A stretch of 32,749 nt of DNA from contig JAISMU010000181.1 in NCBI GenBank assembly GCA_031276635.1, forward strand, positions 1-32,749, written 5' to 3'. Origin of the DNA: Deltaproteobacteria bacterium (GTDB taxonomy: Bacteria; Desulfobacterota; Desulfarculia; Adiutricales; Adiutricaceae). This document shows positions 1 to 8,438 of this stretch, in pieces (position 1 is the first letter of the stretch; each line of letters starts with the position of its first letter). A program made the translations under genes and the position numbers. The notes under the pieces were generated by a model. It searched no databases, had not been told where the DNA came from, and saw nothing but the letters and a program-made list of their open reading frames with translations.

Positions 1-1
1 A

Positions 2-469
2 ATTGATCTACCTAAAGAATTGTCCCATAAATTGATGGATAGCCAGACTATTAAAATGAGCGAGTTATTAAAGGAGTTCCAAAAATTTTGGGCCCTCCAT
101 TCCGATAAATACCTCCAGGGCGTCAGGCCCTTGGAAGCCGGCCCCCATTTTTTGCTTTCGGCCTTCTTGTTCAGCGTAGTCAATGGGGGAGCCACGGTCA
201 CCAATGAATTCGCCGATGGGTTGGGTTACGCGGACATTGGCGTTCAGCGCGCCGGGCGCAAATACCTAATCGAGCTCAAAATCAAAGATAACGAGGCCAG
301 TCGGGCCAAGAGCCTCAAGCGGCTTCTGGGCTATATGGATAAGGCCTTGGCCAAGGAAGGCTGGTTGGTTATTTTTAATCGCAAACCCAATAAAGACTGG
401 GCTAAAAAAGCGACTTGGGCGGAAAAATCTTACCCAGGCGGTAAAAAAATTTACATAGTTGGCTGCTGA
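2..469 (+). CDS. AAA-ATPase/PD-(D/E)XK nuclease-like protein, C-terminal part (cut by window start)
   Basis: The reading frame is open to the first bases of the window, so the gene starts upstream; the TTG at 20 is only the first possible start codon inside the window. The visible part (about 155 residues, ending at the TGA at 467) looks like the C-terminal PD-(D/E)XK region of the AAA-ATPase-like/nuclease family that is abundant in gut bacteria. The stretch YADIGV followed about 13 residues later by ELK gives the D...ExK signature of the nuclease fold. The tail GYMDKA...EGWLVIFNR and the ending VVGC-type residues are typical of this family. Biological role is not established: members often sit in mobile or repetitive contexts and may be selfish or defence-related. 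It belongs to a different subfamily from the complete copy at 10623 (no FGPD-type tail). Confidence 0.7.
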   Translation: MDLPKELSHKLMDSQTIKMSELLKEFQKFWALHSDKYLQGVRPLEAGPHFLLSAFLFSVVNGGATVTNEFADGLGYADIGVQRAGRKYLIELKIKDNEASRAKSLKRLLGYMDKALAKEGWLVIFNRKPNKDWAKKATWAEKSYPGGKKIYIVGC

Positions 470-760
470 TAGCGCGCTGGAGAGGCCATATGGCTGACTT
501 TTCCCCAACGCGCGGCGCTTTACCCTTGAATTTGAGCGGACGCCAGGTCTCGTTCCTCAGGCGCGAGCTTTTCTTATAAGTCTGATAGGCCGCGGCCTGA
601 CCTCTGGTTTGGGATCCCTGATCTTGAGCTCCCGCCAGAGCTTCGGCCCACCTTGATTGAGGGTCAAGAGACCAAAGCTTATAAGCCGACAGCCTCCTAA
701 TCAGCCGCGGTCGCCACGGCTTCCCAGCCGTCACTTTGTCTCGCCGCGAAGGGAGATTTT

Positions 761-2032
761 ATGAAAAACGTCCTGGCCCTGATCATGGCCGGGGGCAAAG
801 GCGAGCGCCTGATGCCCCTGACGCAGTCCCGCTCCAAGCCGGCCATCCCATTTGGGGGGATTTATCTCCTGGCCGACTTGTCTCTATCCAATTGCATCAA
901 CTCCGAGGTCTTCCGCATTTTAGTTTTGCCGCAGTACAAAAGCCAGACCCTCATCCAGCACCTGGAGACGGGTTGGGGCATCTTCAGCCCCGCTCTGGGC
1001 CACTTTCTGCGGATAGTCCCGCCCCAGATGATGCGCGGAGCCCAGTGGTATCAGGGCACGGCGGACTCCATCCGCCAGAACCTGGAGATGATCGAGAGCG
1101 AAAAACCCTCGCACCTTTTGGTCCTGTCGGCGGATCATGTCTACAAGATGGATTACAGCCTGTTTAAGAAATACCATGAACAGCGGAAAGCCGACGTCTC
1201 CATCGCGGTCATTGAGACCGCTAAGAGCCAGGCCCGCGAATACGGGGTTCTGCAAGTTGACTCCAACTTTCAGGTCACCGGCTTTCAGGAAAAACCTAAA
1301 AATCCGGCGACCATCCCCGGGCAGCCGGATTTGTGCCTGGCGTCGATGGGTATTTACCTCTTTTCGGCCGACGTTTTGATTGATCTGCTCAAAAAGGACG
1401 AACGGCCGGATTTCGGCAAAGACATTCTCCCCAACATTCTCAAAACCCACAAGATCATGGCCTACCCCTACCGCCGGGAAAACCACATTGAGGAAGTGGT
1501 CTTCTTCACCGACGCCGAGGGCAGCCGGGCTGAATTGCCGGTGGAGGTGGCTCACGACTCGGGCTACTGGCGCGACGTCGGCAACCTCGACGCCTATTGG
1601 AACGCCAACATGGACCTCTGCGGCCTGGAGCCATTTTTTAACCTTTATGGGGTGCGCTGGCCCATGCGCACCTACCAACGGCAATATCCGCCAGTCAAGA
1701 CCCTCTCGGTGGTCGGGGAGGATGGCCGCCCCCTGCACGGCCTGGCCCAGGACTCCCTGGTTTCCCCCGGCTCCATCATCGGGGGCGGGCTGGCCCGCAA
1801 CAGCGTCCTTTCCTACAACGTCTCCGTGCACCGCGGGGCCACGGTGGATGAGTCGGTGATCATGGAAAACGTGGATATCGGGCGCTACTGCAAAATCAAG
1901 AAAACCATTGTGGCCGAAGGGGCCAAGATCCCGGCCCGCACCGAGATCGGCTATAATCCCACCGAGGATCGACGACGCTTCACCATGACCAGCCGGGGTA
2001 TTGTGGTGGTCACCAAAAATGATCTGGGCTAA
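761..2032 (+). CDS. glgC: Glucose-1-phosphate adenylyltransferase (ADP-glucose pyrophosphorylase)
   Basis: Makes ADP-glucose and pyrophosphate from ATP and glucose-1-phosphate, the committed step of bacterial glycogen synthesis, in the cytoplasm. The 423-residue length matches the family. The nucleotidyltransferase signature GGKGERL (residues 11-17) and the RSKPAIPFGG block (24-33) are intact, followed by the GTADSIRQN loop, the SADHVYKMDY motif (metal-binding Asp near 125), EYGV and FQEKP substrate-binding segments, and HDSGYWRDVG. The last third contains hexapeptide-like turns (GSIIGGG, ATVDESVI, DIGRYC) of the left-handed beta-helix domain. The ATG at 761 is preceded by an AGGGAG ribosome binding site. 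No other glycogen gene (glgA, glgB, glgP) lies in the window, so it is not part of a visible glycogen operon. The next gene begins 114 bp downstream. Confidence 0.95.
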   Translation: MKNVLALIMAGGKGERLMPLTQSRSKPAIPFGGIYLLADLSLSNCINSEVFRILVLPQYKSQTLIQHLETGWGIFSPALGHFLRIVPPQMMRGAQWYQGTADSIRQNLEMIESEKPSHLLVLSADHVYKMDYSLFKKYHEQRKADVSIAVIETAKSQAREYGVLQVDSNFQVTGFQEKPKNPATIPGQPDLCLASMGIYLFSADVLIDLLKKDERPDFGKDILPNILKTHKIMAYPYRRENHIEEVVFFTDAEGSRAELPVEVAHDSGYWRDVGNLDAYWNANMDLCGLEPFFNLYGVRWPMRTYQRQYPPVKTLSVVGEDGRPLHGLAQDSLVSPGSIIGGGLARNSVLSYNVSVHRGATVDESVIMENVDIGRYCKIKKTIVAEGAKIPARTEIGYNPTEDRRRFTMTSRGIVVVTKNDLG

Positions 2033-2146
2033 GATCCAGCCTGGAAACCCGGCCCGGCCTCGCGCCCGCGCCTCCAAAACCGCGGGAGCCGGGGCCAACC
2101 GCGCCCCTGGCCAGAGAGCTGGGACCAGAGAGGGAGAAAAATAATT

Positions 2147-3613
2147 TTGGCTAAAAACGCGCCTAACCCAAACGCCTACCGCGAATCCAGGTTAACCAGC
2201 CAGGCCAGCCAGGCTCGCGGCTGGCTTATCGCTCTGGCCACGGGGGCCTTTCTCTGGCTGAGCCTCGCGAGCGGGGCTTGGGCCGAACCCAACAAAGCTC
2301 CTTCTGGGACTCCGGCCCAAATCGCTCCGACCGAGACCGCTGATTCCCAGCCGACGAACGAGACGGCGAAGAGTCCGGCTGAAAATAGCCAGGCCGCCCC
2401 GGACCCCGCCAGCCGAGGCGGAACCAATCTCCTGGAGTGGCAAAAAACCTGCCAAACCGCCACCCCCACGGAAATAAGCCAGCGCCTCAAAGCTGGGGCC
2501 CCCGCCGAGGCTCGGGACCCGGTGGGGATGACGCCCCTGATGATGGCCGCCATGGCCAATCCCAACCCCTTGTCCATCAAGGTTCTCCTGGACGCCGGGG
2601 CCAAGCCTGAGACCATGGAAAAACGCTTTGGTTATAACGCCCTGCGCCTGGCCGCGGTTTTCAATCCCGTCCCCGCGGTGGCCCAGGCTCTGATTTTCTC
2701 CCCTGAAAGCGTCAATGAAAAAGACTTTTCCGGCAACACGGCCTTAACTCTGGCCGTCGCCCGCAACCCCAACCCCCAGGTGGTGGAGTTGATGGTTAAA
2801 GCCGGTGGCGATCTCCGGGCCCAGGACGATCTGGGTCAGGGCGTCGTGGCTCTGGCGGCCCTGCAAAACTCCAACCCGGCCATTCTGACGACCCTCATCA
2901 AGCTGAGGGCCCAGATCGATCAAGTGGACCGTCTTGGGGAGAGCGCTTTATTAAAAGTGGCCCGGGCGGGCTCTAACCCCGAGATCCTGGAAATTCTTTC
3001 GCGGGCCGGGGCTAAAATAGACTTAAGGTCCAAAAGCGGGGAGACGCCCCTGATGGCGGCGGCCCAGAACCCAAACGAGTCCATGCTCAAAACCCTGTTG
3101 CGGGCTGGGGCTGACCCCAAGGCCCTGGACAGCTCCGGCTCCGGGCTTCTCTTCGCGGCCGCCCTCGGCAACTCCAACCCCGAGGTCTTAAAAAGCCTGT
3201 TGCGCCTGGGCCTGGATGTTAACCAACAAAACAAGATGGGCCTTACCCCTCTCATGGTGGCCACGGCCAATCCCAATCCCCAGATGACCAGGCTCCTGCT
3301 GGTCCAGGGGGCCAAGGTCAACCTGACTGACCACGAGGGCCGCACCGCCCTGATGCTGGCCGCCCGGATGTCGGCTGAGCCCCTGGTTCTGAAAACGCTC
3401 CTGGCCGCCGGGGCCCGGCTGGATTTAAAGGACAAAAAAGGCCAGAGCGCCCTGGATCTGGCGGAGCAAAACCCGGCTCGCGAGATGGTGGCCGCCTTAA
3501 AGGCCTGGCAGGAAGCCAACCCCCAGCGGGCCGCTGACGCAAGCGGCTCCCCAACGCCCCAGGGGACAGAGCCGGCCAGTCAGGCCGCCAGCCCTCCCGC
3601 CGGGCGAGAGTGA
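2147..3613 (+). CDS. Exported ankyrin-repeat protein
   Basis: A 488-residue protein starting with TTG at 2147, behind a GAGGGAG site about 10 bp upstream. Residues ~25-46 (GWLIALATGAFLWLSLASGAWA) form a signal peptide, so the protein is probably periplasmic. A Pro/Ala/Thr-rich linker follows (to ~100). Residues ~125-450 hold about nine ankyrin repeats, recognisable from TPLMMAA, TALTLAV, TPLMAAA, TPLMVAT and TALMLAA helices, each followed by a (V/L)(L/V)xxLLxAGA second helix. An Asn-Pro pair (NPNP, NSNP, NPNE) sits in the turn between the two helices of most repeats, which is unusual. The C-terminal ~30 residues are Pro/Ser/Ala-rich and low complexity. Ankyrin repeats are protein-binding scaffolds; the partner is unknown. 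The stop codon overlaps the next gene's GTG (GTGA), so the two are probably co-translated. Confidence 0.85.
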   Translation: MAKNAPNPNAYRESRLTSQASQARGWLIALATGAFLWLSLASGAWAEPNKAPSGTPAQIAPTETADSQPTNETAKSPAENSQAAPDPASRGGTNLLEWQKTCQTATPTEISQRLKAGAPAEARDPVGMTPLMMAAMANPNPLSIKVLLDAGAKPETMEKRFGYNALRLAAVFNPVPAVAQALIFSPESVNEKDFSGNTALTLAVARNPNPQVVELMVKAGGDLRAQDDLGQGVVALAALQNSNPAILTTLIKLRAQIDQVDRLGESALLKVARAGSNPEILEILSRAGAKIDLRSKSGETPLMAAAQNPNESMLKTLLRAGADPKALDSSGSGLLFAAALGNSNPEVLKSLLRLGLDVNQQNKMGLTPLMVATANPNPQMTRLLLVQGAKVNLTDHEGRTALMLAARMSAEPLVLKTLLAAGARLDLKDKKGQSALDLAEQNPAREMVAALKAWQEANPQRAADASGSPTPQGTEPASQAASPPAGRE

Positions 3614-4527
3614 GCCAAAAAATGAATCGAGCCCTGTCGCTGGAAAGAATAGAGCTTAAAAGAGCGTCGCTGGAAAAAATGACCCGAAAAAAAATGACGC
3701 GGGCAAGAATGTCGCGAAAAATTGTTTGGGCTTGGCTAGCCCTCTTAACTTTAATTTTTCTGGCCCCCCGGCCCCTGGTCGCCCAGGGGCCGGGCCAAGA
3801 CTCTTTCGCCGGCGAGCCCCTCCCCATGAATCGCCCGGAGGTGGCCGAGAATCTGGATCAGGAGCTCTTGCTGCTCTCTGAGGCCAAAAGCCGGGTCTGG
3901 CTGACTCTGCGTCGCTCGGGCCGGTATCTGCCAATAATTGACGCGGCCCTGGCTCAGGCCGGGATATCCTCGGATTTCCGGTATCTGCCAATGACCCTCA
4001 CCCAACTTTCGCCCACCTATCAGGCTCAGGGCCGGGCTGGCCTGTGGCGACTTTCCCAGGCCGAGGCCAAAGCCCTGGAGCTCCAGATTACCGCCGAGGT
4101 GGACGAGCGGCTCGACCCAGTTCTGGCCTCAACCAAGGCCGCCCAAAAGCTCAAGTCCCTGATTAAGGTTTATGGCTCCAACCTGCTGGCCTTGGCCGCC
4201 TATATAGACGAGGGATCCACCGGGCTGGCCCTGACCGCGGCTGGGGAAGAGCGAAACTTTTTTAAAATCTATTGGCCCGAAAATCTGGAAAAGTCCGTTT
4301 ACCAGGTCCTAGCCGGTAAAATTCTCTTCGGGGCCCCCCAGAACTATGGCTACCTTAGCGTTCGCTCCTGGCCAGTCCTGGCCAAGCGCCGCCAAAAGCT
4401 CACCGAGCCCCAGAGCCTCAAGGATCTGGCCAGCCAGAACAAGTTGGACTACAAAACTTTCCGCGAAATGAACCCGCATATTTTAGGCGAGACCGCCCCC
4501 GCCGGGGTTAATGTTTATCTGCCTTAA
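3610..4527 (+). CDS. Degenerate MltD-like lytic transglycosylase with LysM-like tail, exported
   Basis: 305 residues from the GTG at 3610, which overlaps the preceding TGA. Other starts are possible at ATG 3622 (GAGAGTGAG just upstream) and ATG 3709, which would give a compact signal peptide beginning MSRKIVWAWLALLTL. Residues ~90-200 follow the MltD/Slt pattern: SGRYLPIIDAALAQAGI, DFRYLPM, GRAGLWRLSQAEAKAL, DERLDP..STKAA, LLALAAYI. In MltD the 'LPIVESAF' segment carries the catalytic glutamate. Here the matching segment reads LPMTLTQL, which puts Leu130 in that place, and the AAYNxG motif has become AAYIDEG. The C-terminus (SLKDLASQNKLDYKTFREMNPHI) resembles a LysM peptidoglycan-binding domain. 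I infer a wall-binding or scaffold role without cleavage. The pairing with the ankyrin protein suggests a joint envelope function. Confidence 0.65.
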   Translation: MSQKMNRALSLERIELKRASLEKMTRKKMTRARMSRKIVWAWLALLTLIFLAPRPLVAQGPGQDSFAGEPLPMNRPEVAENLDQELLLLSEAKSRVWLTLRRSGRYLPIIDAALAQAGISSDFRYLPMTLTQLSPTYQAQGRAGLWRLSQAEAKALELQITAEVDERLDPVLASTKAAQKLKSLIKVYGSNLLALAAYIDEGSTGLALTAAGEERNFFKIYWPENLEKSVYQVLAGKILFGAPQNYGYLSVRSWPVLAKRRQKLTEPQSLKDLASQNKLDYKTFREMNPHILGETAPAGVNVYLP

Positions 4528-5471
4528 AATATGCCCTGAGCTTTGACCGGCTCGATCCCCCCGCGGGACTGACCGCCCCGCGGGGAGCCTTAGTCAACCT
4601 TGGCCTGTCCCGCCGATCCTGACCCCGGGGGGCGAGCTCGTCCCGGCCAACCCGTCCTTACTGAAGATGAAACCCGCGTTTTTCGCCCCCTCGTTCGTTT
4701 TTGTCTCAAGCGAACTGAGGGCTGGCCATTAGACGCCGCGAAATGTGGAAAGTTAAAACGTCTGGAAAAAAGTCGCCAATGACCCTGAGCCCAAGCGACC
4801 AGGCCGACGACTTCCCATTGCCCCCCGACGAGGCTTGAGTCAGAGCCGCCACGACGTCTATTTTTTTTACTTGTAACACAATTTTAATTGAATAAATTTA
4901 TTTAATATTATATTTTCACAGCTATATATTAAAAATTTATTTTAATATAAGCTGTAAATAATATTTTAAGGAAAAATTTACATATTTCATCCTTTTTTTA
5001 TTCTGACAAAAATACCTCCCCAGAGAAATAAGACCCAAAAAATAAAAAACGATTTTGACCTTCCCTAAAAATTTATGATAATATAACTGGTGTTTGCTAT
5101 TTAATCTTGATGCCCTTGGTCATTCGCTCAACTCTGTCAGTTAGGCCAGCGGTCTTGATTTCGCCGTCTTAGGCCAAAAACCGGGCGCCTCAAACTGACT
5201 GTTCGCTTGACCCAAGCTAGGCCGCCAACTCAGCCCTGGGTGACCCCGCTAGCCTTGACTCCTGAAAGTCTTGACGGCCGCGGATGAGCGGCGGAGAAGT
5301 CAGAAACGTTTTGGGCGAGCCCAGACTAGCCCGTTTTTATCAGCGGGGGAAAGTCAACTTTCGTTCGTTTGTATATTTCAAATTCCCAACCCGTTTTTAG
5401 CCAACGCGTCTGGGTCCGGCCCTCGCCCTGGACCGTCTCTGGGACGGCCTTTAATCGCCTTGAGGTGCGAC
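4528..5471. other. Long intergenic region with AT-rich island and inverted repeat
   Basis: No convincing gene is seen. At 4553-4584 two copies of a CCCCGCGGG-type palindrome flank a short spacer and could fold, but no T-run follows. From about 4857 to 5100 the base composition drops sharply to AT. This island contains an imperfect inverted repeat at 4919-4954, with arms beginning CAGCT/CAGCTTATATT. A possible promoter lies at its right edge. From 5100 to 5471 composition returns to mixed; open frames there encode no recognisable protein and lack a start with a ribosome binding site. Confidence 0.5.
5055..5082 (+). promoter_or_regulatory. Candidate sigma-70-type promoter upstream of lemA
   Basis: TTGACC (5055-5060) and GATAAT (5077-5082) are separated by 16 bp at the right edge of the AT-rich island. 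Each hexamer matches the consensus at five of six positions. If used for lemA, the leader would be nearly 390 nt, which is long; a nearer promoter could exist. Confidence 0.3.
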
Positions 5472-6095
5472 ATGAGCGCTTTTCTCATCCTCGTCATTGT
5501 CCTTCTGGTTATCTTGGGAGCTCTGATTTTCTTGTTAACCCGGCTTTACAACCAGCTGGTGATCCTGAAAAACCGCTATATCAACGCCTACTCTCAGATC
5601 GACGTGCAACTCAAAAGACGTTACGACCTGATCCCCAACCTGGTGGAAAGCTGCCGGGCTTATCTGGCCCACGAGAGCTCAACTCTGGAGGCGGTCATCC
5701 AGGCCCGGAACATGGCTTCCATCGCTCGCTCCAGCGCCGCCGGCGACCCCACGCAACAGGCGGCCTTAAAGCAACTGACCGAGTCGGATAACGCCTTAAG
5801 TGGCCTCTTGGGGAAGCTCATGATGGTGGTGGAGAGCTATCCCGAGCTGAAAGCCAACCAGACCGTGAGCGATCTCATGGAGGATCTGCGCACCACCGAG
5901 AACCGGATCAGTTTCTCCCGACAGGCCTTCAACGACGCGGTTATGGAGTACAACCAGTCCCGAGAGGTTTTTCCCGCGGTCCTTTTTGTCAACATCTTCG
6001 GCTTCCAGCCGGCGGAGTTCTGGCGCCTGGAATCTCCGGCCGAGGGCCAGACCCTGAGAATCCAGCTGGACAAAAACGCCACCCTCCAGCCTTAA
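5472..6095 (+). CDS. lemA: LemA family membrane protein
   Basis: 207 residues with an ATG at 5472 preceded by GAGGTG; the frame is open further upstream but those residues have no LemA similarity. One membrane helix spans residues ~4-24 (FLILVIVLLVILGALIFLL). It is followed by the family core: NQLVILKNRYINAYSQIDVQLKRRYDLIPNLVE, then a long helical region with AxxARxxA and NRISFSRQAFNDAVMEYN. These segments are the LemA hallmark. LemA proteins have a short external N-terminus and a cytoplasmic helical bundle; their biochemical role is not settled. In many bacteria lemA is followed by an M48 membrane peptidase gene, and exactly that is seen here with three copies. This supports a joint membrane-protein quality-control unit. 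The first peptidase starts 24 bp downstream. Confidence 0.92.
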   Translation: MSAFLILVIVLLVILGALIFLLTRLYNQLVILKNRYINAYSQIDVQLKRRYDLIPNLVESCRAYLAHESSTLEAVIQARNMASIARSSAAGDPTQQAALKQLTESDNALSGLLGKLMMVVESYPELKANQTVSDLMEDLRTTENRISFSRQAFNDAVMEYNQSREVFPAVLFVNIFGFQPAEFWRLESPAEGQTLRIQLDKNATLQP

Positions 6096-6119
6096 AACCT
6101 CAGTCAAGCGGCTCAATCC

Positions 6120-7223
6120 ATGCCCGGCCTTGGCCCCCCGAACTTTTTCGAAAAACAGCGCGCCAACCGGCGGCGGAGCGCGCTTTTGTTGGGGCTTTTC
6201 CTAGTGGCTTTTTTTCTGTGGCATTGGTCGCTCCACTCTGGCTTTGATTTTTGTTTGCGCCTGATGGTCAGCCCAAGGGATAGCTCCGCCCTGTGGCTTT
6301 ATTACTCTAGCTCGGCGAGCGTGAAATCCGCCATCATCCCCACCTTGACCGTGGCCATCTTTTCTTTGACCGCCTCCCGCCAAGCCCTCCTGGCTTTGCG
6401 AAATAATGGCGGCAGCTATGTGGCCACGGCCCTGGGTGGGATTCCCTTGGGGAAGACGGAATCAGTTCTGGGGACCCCCGCCGGGGCGGCCAAGGAAAAA
6501 ATCCTCCGTCATGTCGTCAGCGAGATGAGTCTGGCCGCTGGCCCGCCGGAGCCGGACATCTACATTAGCCCTTATGATGATAGCGTTAACGCCTTAACCA
6601 GCGGCTTCGACCAGGATGACGCGGCTATCGTCCTGACCAAAGGGGCTTTAAGGCGCCTGAGCCGCGATGAGCTGGCCGGCCTAATCGGCCATGAGCTGAG
6701 TCATATCCTGAACGGCGACACCCGGCTCAACTCCCTTTTAGCCGGCGGGCTCAAAAGGTTGTTCTACCTGACGGAGATGGGTTTTACCCTGAGCATCAGG
6801 TTAGGCCGGCTCGCCAGCCTCATTCCCCTAGGCCTGATTATGATGGTGGTCGGCGCGGGAGGGTTCGTCTCCAGGCGCCTTCTCCAGGCCGCTTTTAACC
6901 GCCAAGGGGAGTTGATGGCCGACGCCACGGCCACCCAATTCACCCGCGATCCCCACTGTCTGGCCCGCGCCTTAATCAAAATCGGGGGTTTGGGGGAAAC
7001 GCGCGGGCCGCGGTCCCGGAAAAAGCTCGCCCTGGAATACCAGCGTCTTTTCCTGGTCAAACCCAATCTGGGGCTCTGGTCCCGGCTGTTTAAGACCCAT
7101 CCCCCCCTGGCCGAGCGGATCTGGGATCTTTGGCCGGAATGGGACGGCCACTGGCCGGATTTGACTCAAGAATCGGTCGATTATCTCCGGGAATGCCCGG
7201 CTCAGGAGACGGACGATGCTTGA
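6120..7223 (+). CDS. M48 family membrane zinc metallopeptidase (HtpX-like), copy 1
   Basis: 367 residues. An N-terminal NFFEKQ..NRRRS motif and a first membrane helix (residues ~20-37) are followed by a second helix (~70-92) and the conserved segment GGIPLGKTESVLGTPAG. The zinc site HELSH is at 191-195 and the third ligand is Glu264 in NRQGELMADA, after a membrane or hydrophobic segment (~233-250). The THPPLAERI motif near the C-terminus is typical of M48B/HtpX peptidases. It is therefore expected to be an active membrane protease with a cytoplasmic catalytic domain, degrading damaged membrane proteins by analogy with HtpX. It lies directly after lemA, and its last codons overlap the start of copy 2 by 8 bp, so the genes are translationally coupled. 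The ribosome binding site of this copy is weak, consistent with translation from lemA. Confidence 0.9.
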   Translation: MPGLGPPNFFEKQRANRRRSALLLGLFLVAFFLWHWSLHSGFDFCLRLMVSPRDSSALWLYYSSSASVKSAIIPTLTVAIFSLTASRQALLALRNNGGSYVATALGGIPLGKTESVLGTPAGAAKEKILRHVVSEMSLAAGPPEPDIYISPYDDSVNALTSGFDQDDAAIVLTKGALRRLSRDELAGLIGHELSHILNGDTRLNSLLAGGLKRLFYLTEMGFTLSIRLGRLASLIPLGLIMMVVGAGGFVSRRLLQAAFNRQGELMADATATQFTRDPHCLARALIKIGGLGETRGPRSRKKLALEYQRLFLVKPNLGLWSRLFKTHPPLAERIWDLWPEWDGHWPDLTQESVDYLRECPAQETDDA

Positions 7224-8283
7224 GCCCAACCCAACCGCTTTTTTTCAAAGGCAAGAGGAAAACCGCCGGCGGAGTTGGGTTCTTTTCGTCCTTTTCGGCC
7301 TGATTTTTGGCTTGTGGCACTGGTCGCTCTACTATGGATTTGACTATTGCCTGCGCTTATTTAACCGGACCCAAAACCCCAGCGCCAACAATATCTATTT
7401 CACCAATTCCCTGGCCCTCAAAACCTCCATCCTCCCCACCCTGGCTGTGGCCATCTCCTCTCTGACCGCCTCCCTCCAGGCCCTCCTGGCTTTGGGCCGC
7501 GGGGGTGGGAGCTATGTGGCCACGGCCCTGGGCGGGATTCCCCTGGGGGAGACAGAATCGGTCCTGGGTACCCCCGCCGGGGTAGCCCAGGAAAAAATCC
7601 TGCGCCATGTTGTCAGCGAGATGAGTCTCGCCGCCGGCCTGACCCCGCCAGATATCTATATCCTGCCCCAGGCGAGGGCCATTAACGCCCTCACCTCTGG
7701 CCTGGGCCAGGACGACGCGGCTCTCGTCCTCACGAGAGGAGCCTTAACGCGCTTGAGTCGCGACGAGCTGGCCGGCCTGGTCGCCCATGAGCTCAGTCAC
7801 CTCCAAAACGGCGACACCCGGCTCAATTCGCTGATGGCCGGAGGTTTAAAAGGCTTCTTCATCCTGACCAAGATCGGCCTGGCCCTCCCGCCGGTGAGCC
7901 TAATTTTCCTGGTGGTCGGGGCAGTGGGTTACCTGTCCGGTCGACTCCTCCAGGCCGCCTTCAGCCGCCGCCGGGAGTTTCTGGCCGACGCCGGGGCGAC
8001 CCAGTTTACCCGAGCTCCCCAGTCCCTGGCCCGGGTTTTAATCAAAGTCGGGGCCCTGGGAGAGAAAGGGCTCAGCCGGGTCAACCGCGGAGGGGTGGCC
8101 CTGGAATACCAACACCTGTGCCTGGTCGAGCCGGGCCTGGGGTTGTGGCCCGGCCTGTTTAAAGCCCATCCCCCCTTGACCGAGCGGATCTGGGCTCTCT
8201 GGCCGCAATGGGATGGGACCTGGCCGGATCTGGCGGCCAACCCGACTGATAACCTCCAAGAGTCGCTGGCCAGCCGCGACTGA
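7216..8283 (+). CDS. M48 family membrane zinc metallopeptidase (HtpX-like), copy 2
   Basis: 355 residues, starting inside the end of copy 1 (ATG at 7216, previous stop at 7221-7223). It is the same architecture and closely similar in sequence to copy 1: FFQRQEENRRRS, first helix ~22-40, GGSYVATALGGIPLGETESVLGTPAG, HELSH at 191-195, Glu254 in SRRREFLADAG as third zinc ligand, and AHPPLTERIW near the end. It lacks about ten residues of the loop that copy 1 has before the last hydrophobic segment. All catalytic residues are kept, so it should be active. The tandem arrangement and shared blocks show that it arose by duplication. How its substrates differ from those of copy 1 cannot be read from the sequence. 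Confidence 0.9.
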   Translation: MLEPNPTAFFQRQEENRRRSWVLFVLFGLIFGLWHWSLYYGFDYCLRLFNRTQNPSANNIYFTNSLALKTSILPTLAVAISSLTASLQALLALGRGGGSYVATALGGIPLGETESVLGTPAGVAQEKILRHVVSEMSLAAGLTPPDIYILPQARAINALTSGLGQDDAALVLTRGALTRLSRDELAGLVAHELSHLQNGDTRLNSLMAGGLKGFFILTKIGLALPPVSLIFLVVGAVGYLSGRLLQAAFSRRREFLADAGATQFTRAPQSLARVLIKVGALGEKGLSRVNRGGVALEYQHLCLVEPGLGLWPGLFKAHPPLTERIWALWPQWDGTWPDLAANPTDNLQESLASRD

Positions 8284-8438
8284 CCGCCGCCAGGCCGACG
8301 CTCGACCTGGGGAGACCGCGTCCGCTTCGAGCCGGGCGTGGCGGCAAGCGACGGGGAAAAGCTCCTTTTGAGTATGGCGAATAAAATTGACCTGCCAAGC
8401 AGCTTCCCTGGAGGCTGGTCCAAACCTGAGAGAAGAAA

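Noticed and set aside
920-2098. Long open frame on the minus strand across glgC
   Set aside because: It mirrors the codon pattern of glgC, has no recognisable domain and no ribosome binding site; glgC on the other strand explains the region fully.
4553-4584. GC-rich CCCCGCGGG palindrome pair after the LysM-like gene as a terminator
   Set aside because: No T-run follows and the arms are self-palindromic, so several foldings compete.
4600-4782. 60-codon frame after the LysM-like gene
   Set aside because: No ribosome binding site, no recognisable domain, atypical composition; treated as chance.
5149-5161. GCGGTCTTGATTT shared exactly with 32279-32291
   Set aside because: Thirteen bases in common but the flanks differ completely; too short to claim a repeat family.
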